Assembly (NCBI GenBank): GCA_002307235.1
Contig: DBTV01000050.1
Coordinates: forward strand, 65,557 to 129,556
DNA: 64,000 nucleotides
Source: Acidobacteriaceae bacterium UBA1307
Lineage (GTDB): Bacteria; Acidobacteriota; Terriglobia; Terriglobales; Acidobacteriaceae
Direction of reading: 5' to 3'
Made by a program: the position numbers and the translations under genes
Notes under the pieces: model-generated
What the model was told of the DNA's origin: nothing
The model's database searches: none
What the model saw: only the letters and a program-made list of their open reading frames with translations
Shown here: in pieces, positions 1 to 7,908 of the stretch
Layout: the number at the start of each line of letters is the position of its first letter
How positions within the stretch are numbered: position 1 is the first letter of the stretch

Positions 1-1
1 C

Positions 2-1165
2 GCCTTGCACAAGACCTTCCTCGACGCGCAGGCCGAGGCGCATAAATTTGTTGTGCCCAACCAGTTCACCGATGTGGCCGAGCGCAACGGCGCCACCGGG
101 CTCAACGCCAGCACCGGCCTCGACGAGACGCAGTACTTTTGGTCGATGCCAGAAAATCGCCTTGAGCTTTGGGCATGGCTTGAGAGCGGCCGCCTCTCCG
201 ACACCGTCGCCCGTGAGTTCTACAAGGAGCGCGACGTCGTCAACGAAGAGCGCCGCATGCGCGTCGACTCCAGCCCCACCGGCCGGCTTGTCGAACAGTT
301 TCTCGCCACCGCCTATGTTGCCCATCCCTACGGCCGCAGCGGTGTTGGCTGGCCCAGCGAGGTTGCGCAGATCACCGCCACCGAGGCCATGGCCTTCCAC
401 AAGAAGTACTACGTCGGCTCGAATATTGTTGTCGCCGTCGTCGGTGATGTGAAGGCCAGCGAGGCTCTCCCCATCCTCGAAAAATACTTCAGCCGCGTGC
501 CCGCCGGTCCGCAACCTGAGGAAATGACCACCGTCGAACCCGTGCAGTTCGCCGAAAAGTCCGTCGTCATTCGCGAAAAGACGCAGCCCTTCTATCTCGA
601 GGGCTATCATCGCGGCAGCTACAAGGATCCTGACGACACCGTATACGACGCCATCAGCGACATTCTGTCGAACGGTCGCGTCTCGCGCCTCTATCGCAGC
701 CTCGTCCGCGATCAGCAGATCGCCGCCGCCGTCGAAGGCTTCAGCCCCTTCCCCGGCGACAAGTATCCGGGCCTGTTCGCCTTCTTCGCCGTTCCGCTCC
801 CCGGCCACACGCCGGCGGAAATGCGTACGGCCATCCACAAGGAGATTGACAAGCTCAAGACCGCCGAGGTCTCCGACGCCGAGCTGGCCATGTACAAGAC
901 CCGCGCTCGCGCCAGCCTTCTGCGCGGTCTCGCCAACAATCAGGGCCTCGCCAACACCCTCACCGAGTATCAGACCCGCTATGGCGACTGGCGCGAACTC
1001 TTCCGCCAGCTTGATCGCGTCGATCAGGTCTCGAAGGCCGATATTCGCCGCGTCGCCGCCAAGGTCTTTGTCGACTCCAACCGCACCACCGCCGAGATCG
1101 ACACCGACGCTCAACCTGCCGCAGCTCCGCAAGCCACGGCGCAACCCGCGGGAGCCGCCCAATGA
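2..1165 (+). CDS. M16 family zinc peptidase, C-terminal part (5' truncated by window edge)
   Basis: This is the C-terminal ~387 residues of an insulinase/processing-peptidase-type (M16) protein; the reading frame is open to the first base, so the true start lies outside the window. The zinc-binding HxxEH segment of M16 proteins would be just upstream and cannot be seen. Visible family features are the glutamate-rich VVNEERRMR segment (about residues 78-86 of the visible part), the AYVAHPYGRSGVGWPSE region and the FHKKYYVGSNIVVAVVGDV strand typical of the end of the first M16 domain, followed by the second, catalytically silent domain (LSNGRVSRLYRSLVRDQQIA). The end is an Ala/Pro/Gln-rich tail. 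It overlaps the next M16 gene by 4 bases (ATGA), so the two are translationally coupled. Inference: it is the catalytic subunit and 1162-2619 its partner. Confidence 0.88.
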   Translation, partial: ALHKTFLDAQAEAHKFVVPNQFTDVAERNGATGLNASTGLDETQYFWSMPENRLELWAWLESGRLSDTVAREFYKERDVVNEERRMRVDSSPTGRLVEQFLATAYVAHPYGRSGVGWPSEVAQITATEAMAFHKKYYVGSNIVVAVVGDVKASEALPILEKYFSRVPAGPQPEEMTTVEPVQFAEKSVVIREKTQPFYLEGYHRGSYKDPDDTVYDAISDILSNGRVSRLYRSLVRDQQIAAAVEGFSPFPGDKYPGLFAFFAVPLPGHTPAEMRTAIHKEIDKLKTAEVSDAELAMYKTRARASLLRGLANNQGLANTLTEYQTRYGDWRELFRQLDRVDQVSKADIRRVAAKVFVDSNRTTAEIDTDAQPAAAPQATAQPAGAAQ

Positions 1166-2619
1166 TCTTTCCCTCTTCGTTGCTCAAGTCCCTCGGAGTC
1201 GCAACGCTCGCGCTCGCCTCCGTCTCTGTCCTCGCGCAGCAGGCCAAACCGTGGGAACAGATTCCCACCCCCAAGCTGCATGAGTTCCATCCGCAGCAGC
1301 CCAAGCGCATCGAACTGAAAAACGGCATCGTGCTCTTTTTGCAAGAGGATCACGAGCTGCCCTTCGTCTCCGGCTCCGTGCTCATCCCTGGCGGCGCACG
1401 CGATGAGGACGCGGCCAAGGCCGGCCTCGTCGACCTCTACGGTCAGGCCTGGCGCACCAGCGGCTCGGCCACGCATCCGGGCGACGCCCTTGATGACCTG
1501 CTTGAAGCCAAGGCCGCCAGCATTGAGACCGACGGCGGACTCGACTCCACCTCGCTCTCCTGGAATTCCCTCAAAGCCGATGCCGATCAGGTCTTCGATC
1601 TCGCCATAGATCTGCTCTTCCATCCCAAGTTCGACGCGCAGAAGCTCGCCCTCGCCAAACAGCAAGAGGCCGCCGGCATTGTGCGCCGCAACGACGACGC
1701 GGGCGAAATCACCGGCCGCGAGGCCAACCGGCTCGCCTACGGTGCCAACAGCCCCTACGCGCGTCAGCCCGAGCTGGCCACCATCATCCCCATCTCGCCC
1801 GCCGACCTCGCGGCCTGGCACGAGCGCACCCTCAAGGGCAAGCTGATTGTCACCGTGCTCGGCGACTTCAATTCCACCACCGAAGAGGCCAAGCTCCGCG
1901 CCGTCTTTGAGAAGCTGCCCGCCGTCGCGCCCGCACCCAAGCGCACCGAGAGCTTCACCGGCCCCAAACCCGGCGTCTACTTCATCAACAAGGACGACGT
2001 GAACCAGTCGAACATCCGCATCGTCGGCCTCGGCACCGATCGTCACAACCCGGATCTGCCCGCGCTCTCGGTCATCAATGAGGTGCTCGGCGGCGGCTTC
2101 GCCAGTCGGCTCTTCCAGAAGGTCCGCACCGAGCTTGGTCTGGCCTACGCGGTCGGCGGCGGCTACGGTGCCAGCTATGACCACCCCGGCGTCTTCTATG
2201 CCGTCGTGATCACCAAGAGCGCCTCGACCGTGGATGCCACCAAGGCCACCCTCGCCGAGCTCAACGGCCTCACCACGCGCCCCTTCACCGAAGAGGAGCT
2301 CAAGCGAGCCAAGGACAACATCCTCAACTCCTTCCTCTTCCGCTATGACTCGCGCGCCAAGGTGCTGGCAGCCCATGAACTGCTCGAGTACTACGGCTAC
2401 CCGGCCGACTACCTTGAGACCTACAAGGCCGGTATCGAGAAGGTCACCACCGCCGACCTCGAGCGCGTCGCCAAAAAATACATCCACCCCGACAAGCTGG
2501 CCATTCTCGTCGTCGGCAAGGGCGACGAGATCAAGCCCTCGCTCGACGATCTGAAACTCGGCCCCGTGCAGCCTATCGACATCACCATCCCGATGCCCAA
2601 GCCGCCCGCCGCCCAATAG
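1162..2619 (+). CDS. M16 family peptidase-like protein lacking the zinc motif
   Basis: A 485-aa exported M16-fold protein. Residues 1-25 form a signal peptide ending near SVLAQ. In the first domain, where active M16 enzymes have HxxEH, this protein reads GLVDLYGQAWRTSG (about residues 93-106), so neither zinc-binding histidine is present. The second domain carries the conserved VLGGGFASRLFQKVRTELGL (about 312-331) and the R/Y substrate-clamp region GLAYAVGGGY. The start ATG overlaps the stop of the upstream M16 gene. In many bacteria M16 proteins come as an active/inactive pair forming a heterodimer, as in mitochondrial processing peptidase; that pairing is inferred here from the motif loss and the overlap. 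Likely periplasmic or membrane-associated. Confidence 0.88.
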   Translation: MIFPSSLLKSLGVATLALASVSVLAQQAKPWEQIPTPKLHEFHPQQPKRIELKNGIVLFLQEDHELPFVSGSVLIPGGARDEDAAKAGLVDLYGQAWRTSGSATHPGDALDDLLEAKAASIETDGGLDSTSLSWNSLKADADQVFDLAIDLLFHPKFDAQKLALAKQQEAAGIVRRNDDAGEITGREANRLAYGANSPYARQPELATIIPISPADLAAWHERTLKGKLIVTVLGDFNSTTEEAKLRAVFEKLPAVAPAPKRTESFTGPKPGVYFINKDDVNQSNIRIVGLGTDRHNPDLPALSVINEVLGGGFASRLFQKVRTELGLAYAVGGGYGASYDHPGVFYAVVITKSASTVDATKATLAELNGLTTRPFTEEELKRAKDNILNSFLFRYDSRAKVLAAHELLEYYGYPADYLETYKAGIEKVTTADLERVAKKYIHPDKLAILVVGKGDEIKPSLDDLKLGPVQPIDITIPMPKPPAAQ

Positions 2620-2644
2620 CAAGGCAACCAGCCCCACCCCATCC

Positions 2645-2674
2645 AAGGCCGGACCCCACACAGGGTCCGGCCTT
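2645..2674 (+). terminator. Intrinsic-terminator-like hairpin after the M16 pair
   Basis: A perfect 12-bp inverted repeat (AAGGCCGGACCC / GGGTCCGGCCTT, 6-nt loop) lies 26 nt after the stop of the second M16 gene. The U-tract is short (TTT then CG), so termination strength is uncertain. Confidence 0.65.
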
Positions 2675-2720
2675 TCGATTGCCCACGGGCCAGAGACAGA
2701 TCTGGGAATGTTTTTTTTGA

Positions 2721-2798
2721 AGGGCAACCGCAGATCCCTCGACTCACCCCTCCCCAGACTGAAGAAAACGCCGGAGGCCCCGTTCGCTCGGGATGACA
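2721..2798 (-). repeat. Dispersed repeat family R1, copy a
   Basis: Read on the minus strand, this is a copy of the element GTCATC(C/T)(C/T)GAGCGAACGGGG...GGCGTTTTCTTCA...GTCGA(A/G)(A/G)GATC(T/C)GCGGTTG. Two further copies lie on the plus strand at 48179-48250 and 57321-57400. All three are intergenic. Confidence 0.8.
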
Positions 2799-2814
2799 GT
2801 CCCGAAGAGTGGAA

Positions 2815-2886
2815 CACTGTTCGACTGCTCCCTGGTTCACTATTCCCCCAGTCCACACCGAGCCCCTCAGTCCCTAGTTCCTCCCA
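2815..2886. repeat. Degenerate TCCCTAG/TCCCTGG-type array
   Basis: A low-complexity stretch with CTGCTCCCTGG, CAGTCCACACCG, CAGTCCCTAG and similar words, preceded by GGAACACTGTTC. It belongs to the same family as the arrays near 31.7, 45.5, 57.2-57.5, 58.3 and 59.5 kb. Together with R1a and the hairpin at 2645 it fills the gap between the M16 pair and the next gene. Confidence 0.6.
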
Positions 2887-2960
2887 CTTGAGCCTCACCG
2901 CCCGTGTAAGCAACAATAGACACGTCTTGCGTCCAACGGTTCGCAGAAGGAGTTCGATTC

Positions 2961-3671
2961 ATGAGTACGAAAACTGCAGCAGAGATTGTCGCTGAGGACG
3001 CCCGCGCGCGTCTGGCAGCCACCGAGCGCCTTATCGCCGCCGGCGTCATCCTTTACCGGCCCGAAACCGCCGTCATCGATCCAGAGGTCGAAGTCGCTCC
3101 CGGCACCATTCTCGAACCCTTCGTCCAGCTTCTTGGCAAGACCCGCGTCGGCTCCGGTTGCCGCATCCGTTCCTTCTCGGTGCTTGAAGACTGCACCCTC
3201 GCCGACGGCGTCCTCATCCGCCAAAGCTGCGTTCTTGAAGAGTGCTCCATCGGCTCCGGCGCCAAGATCGGCCCCTTCGCGCACCTGCGCCCCGGCTCCG
3301 AAATCGGCGAAGAGGTCCACATCGGCAACTTCGTCGAAACCAAAAAAGCCAAGCTCCACAAGGGCGTCAAGGCCGGGCACCTCACCTACCTCGGCGACGC
3401 CGAAGTCGGCGCGAACACCAACATCGGTGCCGGCGTCATTACCTGTAACTATGACGGCGTCCACAAACATCGCACCGAAATTGGTGCAAACTCATTCATC
3501 GGCAGCGATTCCACCCTCGTCGCCCCCGTCGCCCTCGGCGAAGGCACCTTCGTCGCCGCTGGCTCCTGCATCACCAGAAACGTCCCCGCCGGCGCGCTTG
3601 CCGTCGCCCGTAACCATCAGATTGTTAAGGAGGGATGGGCCCACACCCGACACGACGTCCAAAAGAAATAG
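2961..3671 (+). CDS. Stand-alone GlmU-type left-handed beta-helix acyltransferase
   Basis: A 236-aa hexapeptide-repeat protein matching the C-terminal acetyltransferase half of bifunctional GlmU. Visible features are the EVAPGTILEPFVQLLGKTRV coil region (about 44-63), GPFAHLRPGSEIG and HIGNFVETKKA (about 105-125), which in GlmU contribute the substrate-binding Arg and Lys, and GHLTYLGDAEVGANTNIGAG followed by VITCNYDGVHKHRT, the catalytic-His/CoA region. The N-terminal uridylyltransferase domain (~230 aa in GlmU) is absent; instead there is a ~30-aa helical leader (TAAEIVAEDARARLAATERL). The ATG is preceded by AAGGAG with 7-8 nt spacing. Known GlmU transfers acetyl from acetyl-CoA to glucosamine-1-phosphate; here the exact acceptor is uncertain because the partner domain is missing. 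A separate nucleotidyltransferase elsewhere could complete the pathway. Confidence 0.85.
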   Translation: MSTKTAAEIVAEDARARLAATERLIAAGVILYRPETAVIDPEVEVAPGTILEPFVQLLGKTRVGSGCRIRSFSVLEDCTLADGVLIRQSCVLEECSIGSGAKIGPFAHLRPGSEIGEEVHIGNFVETKKAKLHKGVKAGHLTYLGDAEVGANTNIGAGVITCNYDGVHKHRTEIGANSFIGSDSTLVAPVALGEGTFVAAGSCITRNVPAGALAVARNHQIVKEGWAHTRHDVQKK

Positions 3672-3679
3672 GGTCGGCA

Positions 3680-3733
3680 GACGCAACCGGAAAAATTCAG
3701 CAATACCCCTCGCAAATTTTCTCCGGTTGCGTC
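3680..3733 (+). terminator. Long inverted repeat after the GlmU-like gene
   Basis: GACGCAACCGG (3680-3690) and CCGGTTGCGTC (3723-3733) are perfectly complementary; AAAAATT and AAATTTT inside them can extend the stem across a 2-nt bulge. It starts 8 nt after the stop codon. There is no downstream T-run, so it may be a 3'-end stabilising hairpin or a protein-binding dyad rather than a true Rho-independent terminator. Confidence 0.5.
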
Positions 3734-4058
3734 ACAATGCCTCAGTACGATTTGATTCCCTATTGCATCTTTTCTGTCCAGGGCCCCCAAACAAGGAGTT
3801 TTTTCGCCGGCTTGCAGCGATTTCTCTCCTTGTGGCATCCAAATTCACAGTTACGTTTCGCCTGAACCAGCGCGCGATTCCATTCGTCCCCGGGTTATAG
3901 AGACCCGGCATGATTCACGCCTGGAGAACCGATGCGGCCTTTTCTTTTGGCCATCCATCGCACTCCTCCACACGGTAAACGCCTTCGGCCCACGGATACG
4001 GCCGACCACGATCGCATAGATTCCATGGATCGACCCCTGGAAAGTAAGGGAGTGCTGT
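3734..4058. other. Intergenic region upstream of the HD-GYP regulator
   Basis: About 325 bases with no convincing gene. I see no RNA gene. The only functional site I can support is the AAGGGAG ribosome-binding sequence at 4046-4052, which sets the TTG start of the next gene. Confidence 0.5.
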
Positions 4059-5237
4059 TTGGAACCTGGCCTCGCAATAAGTCAATCGATAAGCTCGACG
4101 GCCCTTGGGCAGAGCAACCGCTTCAGCACCCGTGCCTCCGAACCGGTCGAAACACACAGGATTCTCATCGTCGATGACGAGCCGCAGGTCCGCCAGATGA
4201 TCGGGGCCACGCTCGAGCAGCAGAAGTACGAGGTCGTGCTCGCCACCAGCGGCCAACAGGCCCTCGACGCACTCGACGCCTCCCTCTTCGATCTCGTCCT
4301 CACCGACATCATCATGCAGGACATCAACGGCATCGTCCTTCTCGAGCGCATTCACAGCCGCTTCCCCAGCCTGCCCGTCGTCGTCGTCACCGCCATTCAC
4401 GACATCAGCGTCGCCATCGACGCCATGCGCCGCGGGGCCTACGACTACCTGCTCAAGCCTTTCGAGCGCGACCAGTTGCTCGTCACCGTCCAGCGAGCCC
4501 TCAGCCATCGCAAGGTTCTTGAAGAGAGCCAGAACTACCAGCAAAACCTCGAGCAGATGGTCCGCGCCCGCACCGAGATGCTCCGCCACGCCATGGAAGA
4601 CCTCGAGCACAGCTACGACATCACCCTCGAGGCCCTCGGCGACGCGCTCGACCTCAAGGACTCCGAGACCGAAGGCCACTCCAAGCGCGTTACCGCCTAC
4701 ACCATCGCCCTGGCCCGCGCCATGGGCATCCCGCCCCAGCAAATCAAGATCATCGCCCGCGGCGCCTTCCTCCACGACATCGGCAAAATGGCCATCCCCG
4801 ACGACATCCTCCGCAAGCCCGCCCGCCTCACCGGCCCCGAGCAGGAGATCATGCGCGAGCACTGCACCCGCGGCTACCACATGCTCCGCAAGATTCCCTT
4901 CCTGGCCAGCGCCGCCGAAATCGTCTTCTGCCACCAGGAGCACTATGACGGCTCCGGCTACCCCAGCGGCCTGCACGGCGACCAGATCCCCATCGGCGCG
5001 CGCATCTTCACCATCGCCGACACTCTGGACGCGATCACCAGCAACCGCCCCTACCGCAAGGCCCAAACCTTCGACCAGGCCCGTGAAGAGATCCTCCGCT
5101 GCTCCGGCACCCAGTTCGACCCCGCCGTCGTCGAAGTCTTCCTCAAAATGCCCAACGAACTCTGGCAAGAACTCCGCGCCGAAATCAGCAGCCAAAACCA
5201 GCGCTTCTCCGCCCTCGGCGGCAACATGAGCTTTTAG
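4059..5237 (+). CDS. Two-component response regulator with HD-GYP output domain
   Basis: A 392-aa cytoplasmic regulator. An N-terminal receiver domain (about 33-150) has the acidic pair VDDE at 38-41, the phospho-acceptor D83 in VLTDIIM and K133 in LLKPFE. A short coiled coil (150-185) leads to an HD-GYP phosphodiesterase domain with HD at H239-D240 (FLHDIGKMAIPDD) and the HQEHYDGSGYP block at 292-302, so all expected metal-binding and GYP residues are present. HD-GYP domains hydrolyse cyclic di-GMP (some act on cGAMP); phosphorylation probably controls this activity. The chosen start is TTG because AAGGGAG ends 6 nt upstream. No sensor kinase is adjacent, so it is an orphan regulator in this window. 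Confidence 0.9.
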   Translation: MEPGLAISQSISSTALGQSNRFSTRASEPVETHRILIVDDEPQVRQMIGATLEQQKYEVVLATSGQQALDALDASLFDLVLTDIIMQDINGIVLLERIHSRFPSLPVVVVTAIHDISVAIDAMRRGAYDYLLKPFERDQLLVTVQRALSHRKVLEESQNYQQNLEQMVRARTEMLRHAMEDLEHSYDITLEALGDALDLKDSETEGHSKRVTAYTIALARAMGIPPQQIKIIARGAFLHDIGKMAIPDDILRKPARLTGPEQEIMREHCTRGYHMLRKIPFLASAAEIVFCHQEHYDGSGYPSGLHGDQIPIGARIFTIADTLDAITSNRPYRKAQTFDQAREEILRCSGTQFDPAVVEVFLKMPNELWQELRAEISSQNQRFSALGGNMSF

Positions 5238-5358
5238 GTGGTGGCGGTGCGAGTGTTAACGAGTGATTTGGCGATTATGCGTAGATCCAGAAATGCTCAG
5301 GCATACTCGCGCGTTTATTAGAACTAATGTCACGGGGAAAGTAGCTAATTGTCACGAT

Positions 5359-6480
5359 CTAATCTGCTACGTATTGATCCCTCGAGATTGACTCGGCGAT
5401 TCCAAGAGAAATAGAACGCAGGATCAAAACTACAGTCAAGTAGTAATCATCGCTTATGAGGATTTTGCCCGAATCGTGTGGGATGCGGGGGCGGCCTTCA
5501 AAGAAGGATATGGGCACAAGGCCGCCATCATGTATCAAGGCATTCCGTACATCTTTAATCTCGGTGATGTCATTGTAGTGTGTGGTTAAGCGCTTGCCAC
5601 GAAAGAGGTATGGCTCACAATATGGATCTCGCTCAAATCGAAACTCATCCTTCAAAAAGTTAATCAATCCATGCACAGATTGACCTTCTGCCTGGCGTCT
5701 CTCGATTTCCCTTTGCACCATCCGTTCCCTGAGTTCCTCAATCGACGTAAATCGTTGGGACAACTCTACGACTTCATCTGTGGACATAAGAATCTTCTTG
5801 CCACGCCCTGATGCTGCAATCTTTTCTGGGTGTTTGCGCAGAAGGTATGCGACGACCTCTCGGATGTAGACTTCAAAGCTGGTCCACTCTTGAATGAAGC
5901 AGACTTGCCGGAGCAGTGCCAAAGCATTGCCCGATGACTCTTCTGGATCGCCATGCGAGCTTGCAAGCTTGAGAAAGGTTTCTTTGGTTTCTTCGCCCTC
6001 CCATTCACCATTGAGCGAGATGAGCGCGTCTGTCTCCATCGTGACTACGTACGTCTTCTTTTTTGTTGGGGGTGGAAGTTCGGATAGAGCTTTCGAGTGC
6101 TCCTCTGGTGGCCAGAACAATGCATCCTCATTGGTTTCTGGGATCGTGGTAACGGGTCCGAGCTTGCCGTCGCGAGCAGATTCTTCCACCTGATGAATTT
6201 CCAGTCCAGATTCCTTCGAGTACTCCTCGTACGTGATCCAACCGCGCCTAAGGCGTACCTCTTTGGGGCGAGCGGCACGAGGAATCATTGAGAGCTTTTT
6301 GAGATCAGGTCGAGGAATTTTGATCTTCTTCAGACCATCCAAGGACATTTCCGAGAGGCTAAAAGCTGTAAATAGAACCGAGAGTTCCGCCAAGTTATAA
6401 AACAGATCGAGTCTCTCCTGCCTCTCCTGATACTTCAAATACGCATCCGGGTACTCTGTCTTATTCTGCTGATTTTTCAT
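5359..6480 (-). CDS. HEPN-domain protein with an N-terminal HTH-like segment (orphan)
   Basis: A 373-aa protein not matching a family I can name with certainty. About residues 78-128 (GWITYEEYSKESGLEIHQVE, then RDGKLGPV and ALFWPPEEH) read like an excisionase/MerR-type helix-turn-helix with a wing. The C-terminal part (about 180-373) is helical and holds RNALIH at 312-317, the R-x4-H motif of HEPN ribonuclease domains, in the context DVRNALIHDGG. A central charged stretch (EELRERMVQREIERRQAEG) precedes it. Known HEPN proteins are RNases in toxin-antitoxin, abortive-infection and CRISPR systems; some are inactive. No nucleotidyltransferase or other antitoxin is adjacent. The gene is visibly AT-richer than its neighbours and sits in the pocket before ssrA, suggesting horizontal origin. 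A function in RNA cleavage or defence is inference. Confidence 0.7.
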   Translation of the reverse strand: MKNQQNKTEYPDAYLKYQERQERLDLFYNLAELSVLFTAFSLSEMSLDGLKKIKIPRPDLKKLSMIPRAARPKEVRLRRGWITYEEYSKESGLEIHQVEESARDGKLGPVTTIPETNEDALFWPPEEHSKALSELPPPTKKKTYVVTMETDALISLNGEWEGEETKETFLKLASSHGDPEESSGNALALLRQVCFIQEWTSFEVYIREVVAYLLRKHPEKIAASGRGKKILMSTDEVVELSQRFTSIEELRERMVQREIERRQAEGQSVHGLINFLKDEFRFERDPYCEPYLFRGKRLTTHYNDITEIKDVRNALIHDGGLVPISFFEGRPRIPHDSGKILISDDYYLTVVLILRSISLGIAESISRDQYVAD

Positions 6481-7108
6481 ACTGTCTTCTCTCTATTAGT
6501 CCCTTCGAAGCAATTGTATTGGGTAGTTTTGAAACTTGATTAGAAGCCGTCGCTTAATAACGAAAAATCGGCAAGTGTCCACCGATCGGACTGCGCATGA
6601 CTGTCGATTGACGCGTACAGCCCAAGCCACTCACTGACAGCCGGTTACACGCGATTCTTAGGATCATCCCCCCCAACGCCGCCATCATTAGCACGCTTCG
6701 CCGAACGCATTGAAGCCAGCAAACTGCCACGCGTTGTCCCGCTCAATTCAAAACCAAGGCAGGACCAGCAGAGCCCCCGATCTCTCCCACCCCTTCACAC
6801 CACGAACTTCCCGGCCGATCCATTTTGTACAAAAAACGATGAATTTCTACTTTTTTATGGATTCTTTATTCCCCTCGTAGTTCATATTTCCCGAAAAACG
6901 CATTCCATCGCCGCGCTGCACGCGCTAACTCTCTTTTGCCGCGCACCGCACTCCTGCCCCAATCAAACCATACGGAACCCACATCATCTAATAGAAAACA
7001 ATGTGATTGCATAAAATTACGTAGGGCAACCCCCGCAGCTTTGGAGCCGCCAATCGGCACTGGAAGAAAGAAAAAACTCAAAAATCCAAAATATTTCGAT
7101 TTTTGTAT
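6481..7108. other. AT-rich intergenic region before the small RNA
   Basis: About 630 bases with lower GC than the surroundings. I see no credible coding sequence, no tRNA-like sequence and no copy of the tmRNA 3' end that would mark an attachment site. The minus-strand promoter of the HEPN gene must lie at its left end, but I cannot identify a good -10. Confidence 0.45.
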
Positions 7109-7136
7109 TTGACTTCTTCTCTTTCTATGCTAAGGT
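7109..7136 (+). promoter_or_regulatory. Predicted sigma-70-type promoter of the small RNA
   Basis: TTGACT (7109-7114), a 16-nt spacer and TAAGGT (7131-7136). The -35 is 5/6 to consensus; the -10 is weaker. A start near 7143 would place the structured RNA immediately downstream. Confidence 0.45.
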
Positions 7137-7142
7137 GTATTT

Positions 7143-7246
7143 ATTCCATGGTTGAGGCGGTCGGCACCGCCAACAGATCATGGGAGTAGTTTGCGTCACT
7201 GGCCTCCCGGCACGAACAGCCTGACCGTTCGTGCCGCCTTTTTTTT
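7143..7246 (+). ncRNA. Candidate ~100-nt structured small RNA with intrinsic terminator
   Basis: Between a promoter-like sequence and a strong terminator lies a compact two-hairpin RNA with no ORF. The 5' hairpin is TTCCATG (7144-7150) pairing with CATGGGA (7179-7185), GTT with AAC (7151-7153/7172-7174), and GGCGGT with ACCGCC (7156-7161/7166-7171) around a CGGC tetraloop. The 3' hairpin is the terminator stem at 7208-7236. The linker (about 7186-7207) is single-stranded in this model. It lies about 145 nt upstream of tmRNA. It does not match 6S, SRP or RNase P signatures that I know. Acidobacterial conserved RNA motifs (for example Acido-1) should be tested. Presence of both hairpins is read directly; transcription is inferred. 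Confidence 0.5.
7208..7246 (+). terminator. Rho-independent terminator
   Basis: Perfect 10-bp stem CGGCACGAAC / GTTCGTGCCG (7208-7217 and 7227-7236), 9-nt loop, then CC and a run of eight T. This is the best-formed plus-strand terminator in the region and no protein gene on that strand ends before it. Confidence 0.85.
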
Positions 7247-7391
7247 GCCTTTTTGTGCCAATAAACAAAGCAAAACTGTAAATCAGCGCACGCCATGCGC
7301 GCAAAAGCCAGAACCGGGATAAGATAGAATCATCAGCACGAACCGCAACGGTTCGCGCCCAAGTCGGCAATCCACATGGATTGCGGCATGT

Positions 7392-7744
7392 GGGGGCGTC
7401 ACGGTTTCGACGGGATCGCGTGCGGTACAGGAGTCATGTCGGGGTGCGGGCACCCGTAATCGCTTGCAAAAACAAAGTTGCCAACCAAGAACTGGCACTT
7501 GCTGCTTAATTAAATAAGTAGCCGTCTTCCATGGCTTTACCTGTGGGCTATGAGCGGACGTCATACAGCAGGCTGGCAATTGCAGCTCGGTCCGTGTTGC
7601 AGTTGCGAGATCATCGGACTAGCTTTCGGCGCATCTTGTCCATTCTGAGTTCCGGAAGCGAAACCAAAAGGAATCGGACAAAGCATGAATACTCCTGACT
7701 GACATCGATTTCGGACGCGGGTTCGACTCCCGCCGCCTCCACCA
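7392..7744 (+). ncRNA. ssrA: tmRNA (ssrA)
   Basis: The 5' end GGGGGCG (7392-7398) pairs with CGCCTCC near the 3' end to form the acceptor stem, and the 3' part carries the T-arm GCGGGTTCGACTCCCGC and encoded CCA (to 7744), as in tmRNA. The 5' domain contains TTTCGACGGGAT, a hallmark of ssrA. The tag reading frame appears to resume at GCT (7462), preceded by TAATC just as E. coli tmRNA has UAGUC before its resume codon, and reads ACKNKVANQELALAA followed by TAA (7507-7509). tmRNA rescues stalled ribosomes with SmpB and marks the products for proteolysis; the ALAA end is the usual ClpXP degron. The molecule is 353 nt, the expected size. Confidence 0.97.
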
Positions 7745-7908
7745 ATAGATTAAAAATTGACCGCAGGATGGCTTTTTCTGGTTCTGTGTGCGCCAGGCTG
7801 GCCGCATGAGCAGCCAATGGGCGGCGATGATGACCACACAATCCCGTCATAGCTGCACTTTAGGAGTTGACAGCGGGCCACTTCTACGACACGATCAGAC
7901 TAAGGGCA

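Noticed and set aside
1111..2916. 601-aa ORF on the minus strand
   Set aside because: It is antisense to the M16 genes; the protein is low-complexity (Gly/Glu/Val/Asp-rich), as expected from the complement of GC-rich coding sequence, and has no family motif.
3915..5195. 426-aa ORF on the minus strand
   Set aside because: Shadow of the HD-GYP regulator with acidic/Val/Gly bias; the opposite strand has all receiver and HD-GYP residues.
7392..7744. Tyrosine-recombinase attachment site at the tmRNA 3' end
   Set aside because: I searched by eye for a second copy of the GGTTCGACTCCCGCC-type end on either side and found none; no integrase is present.
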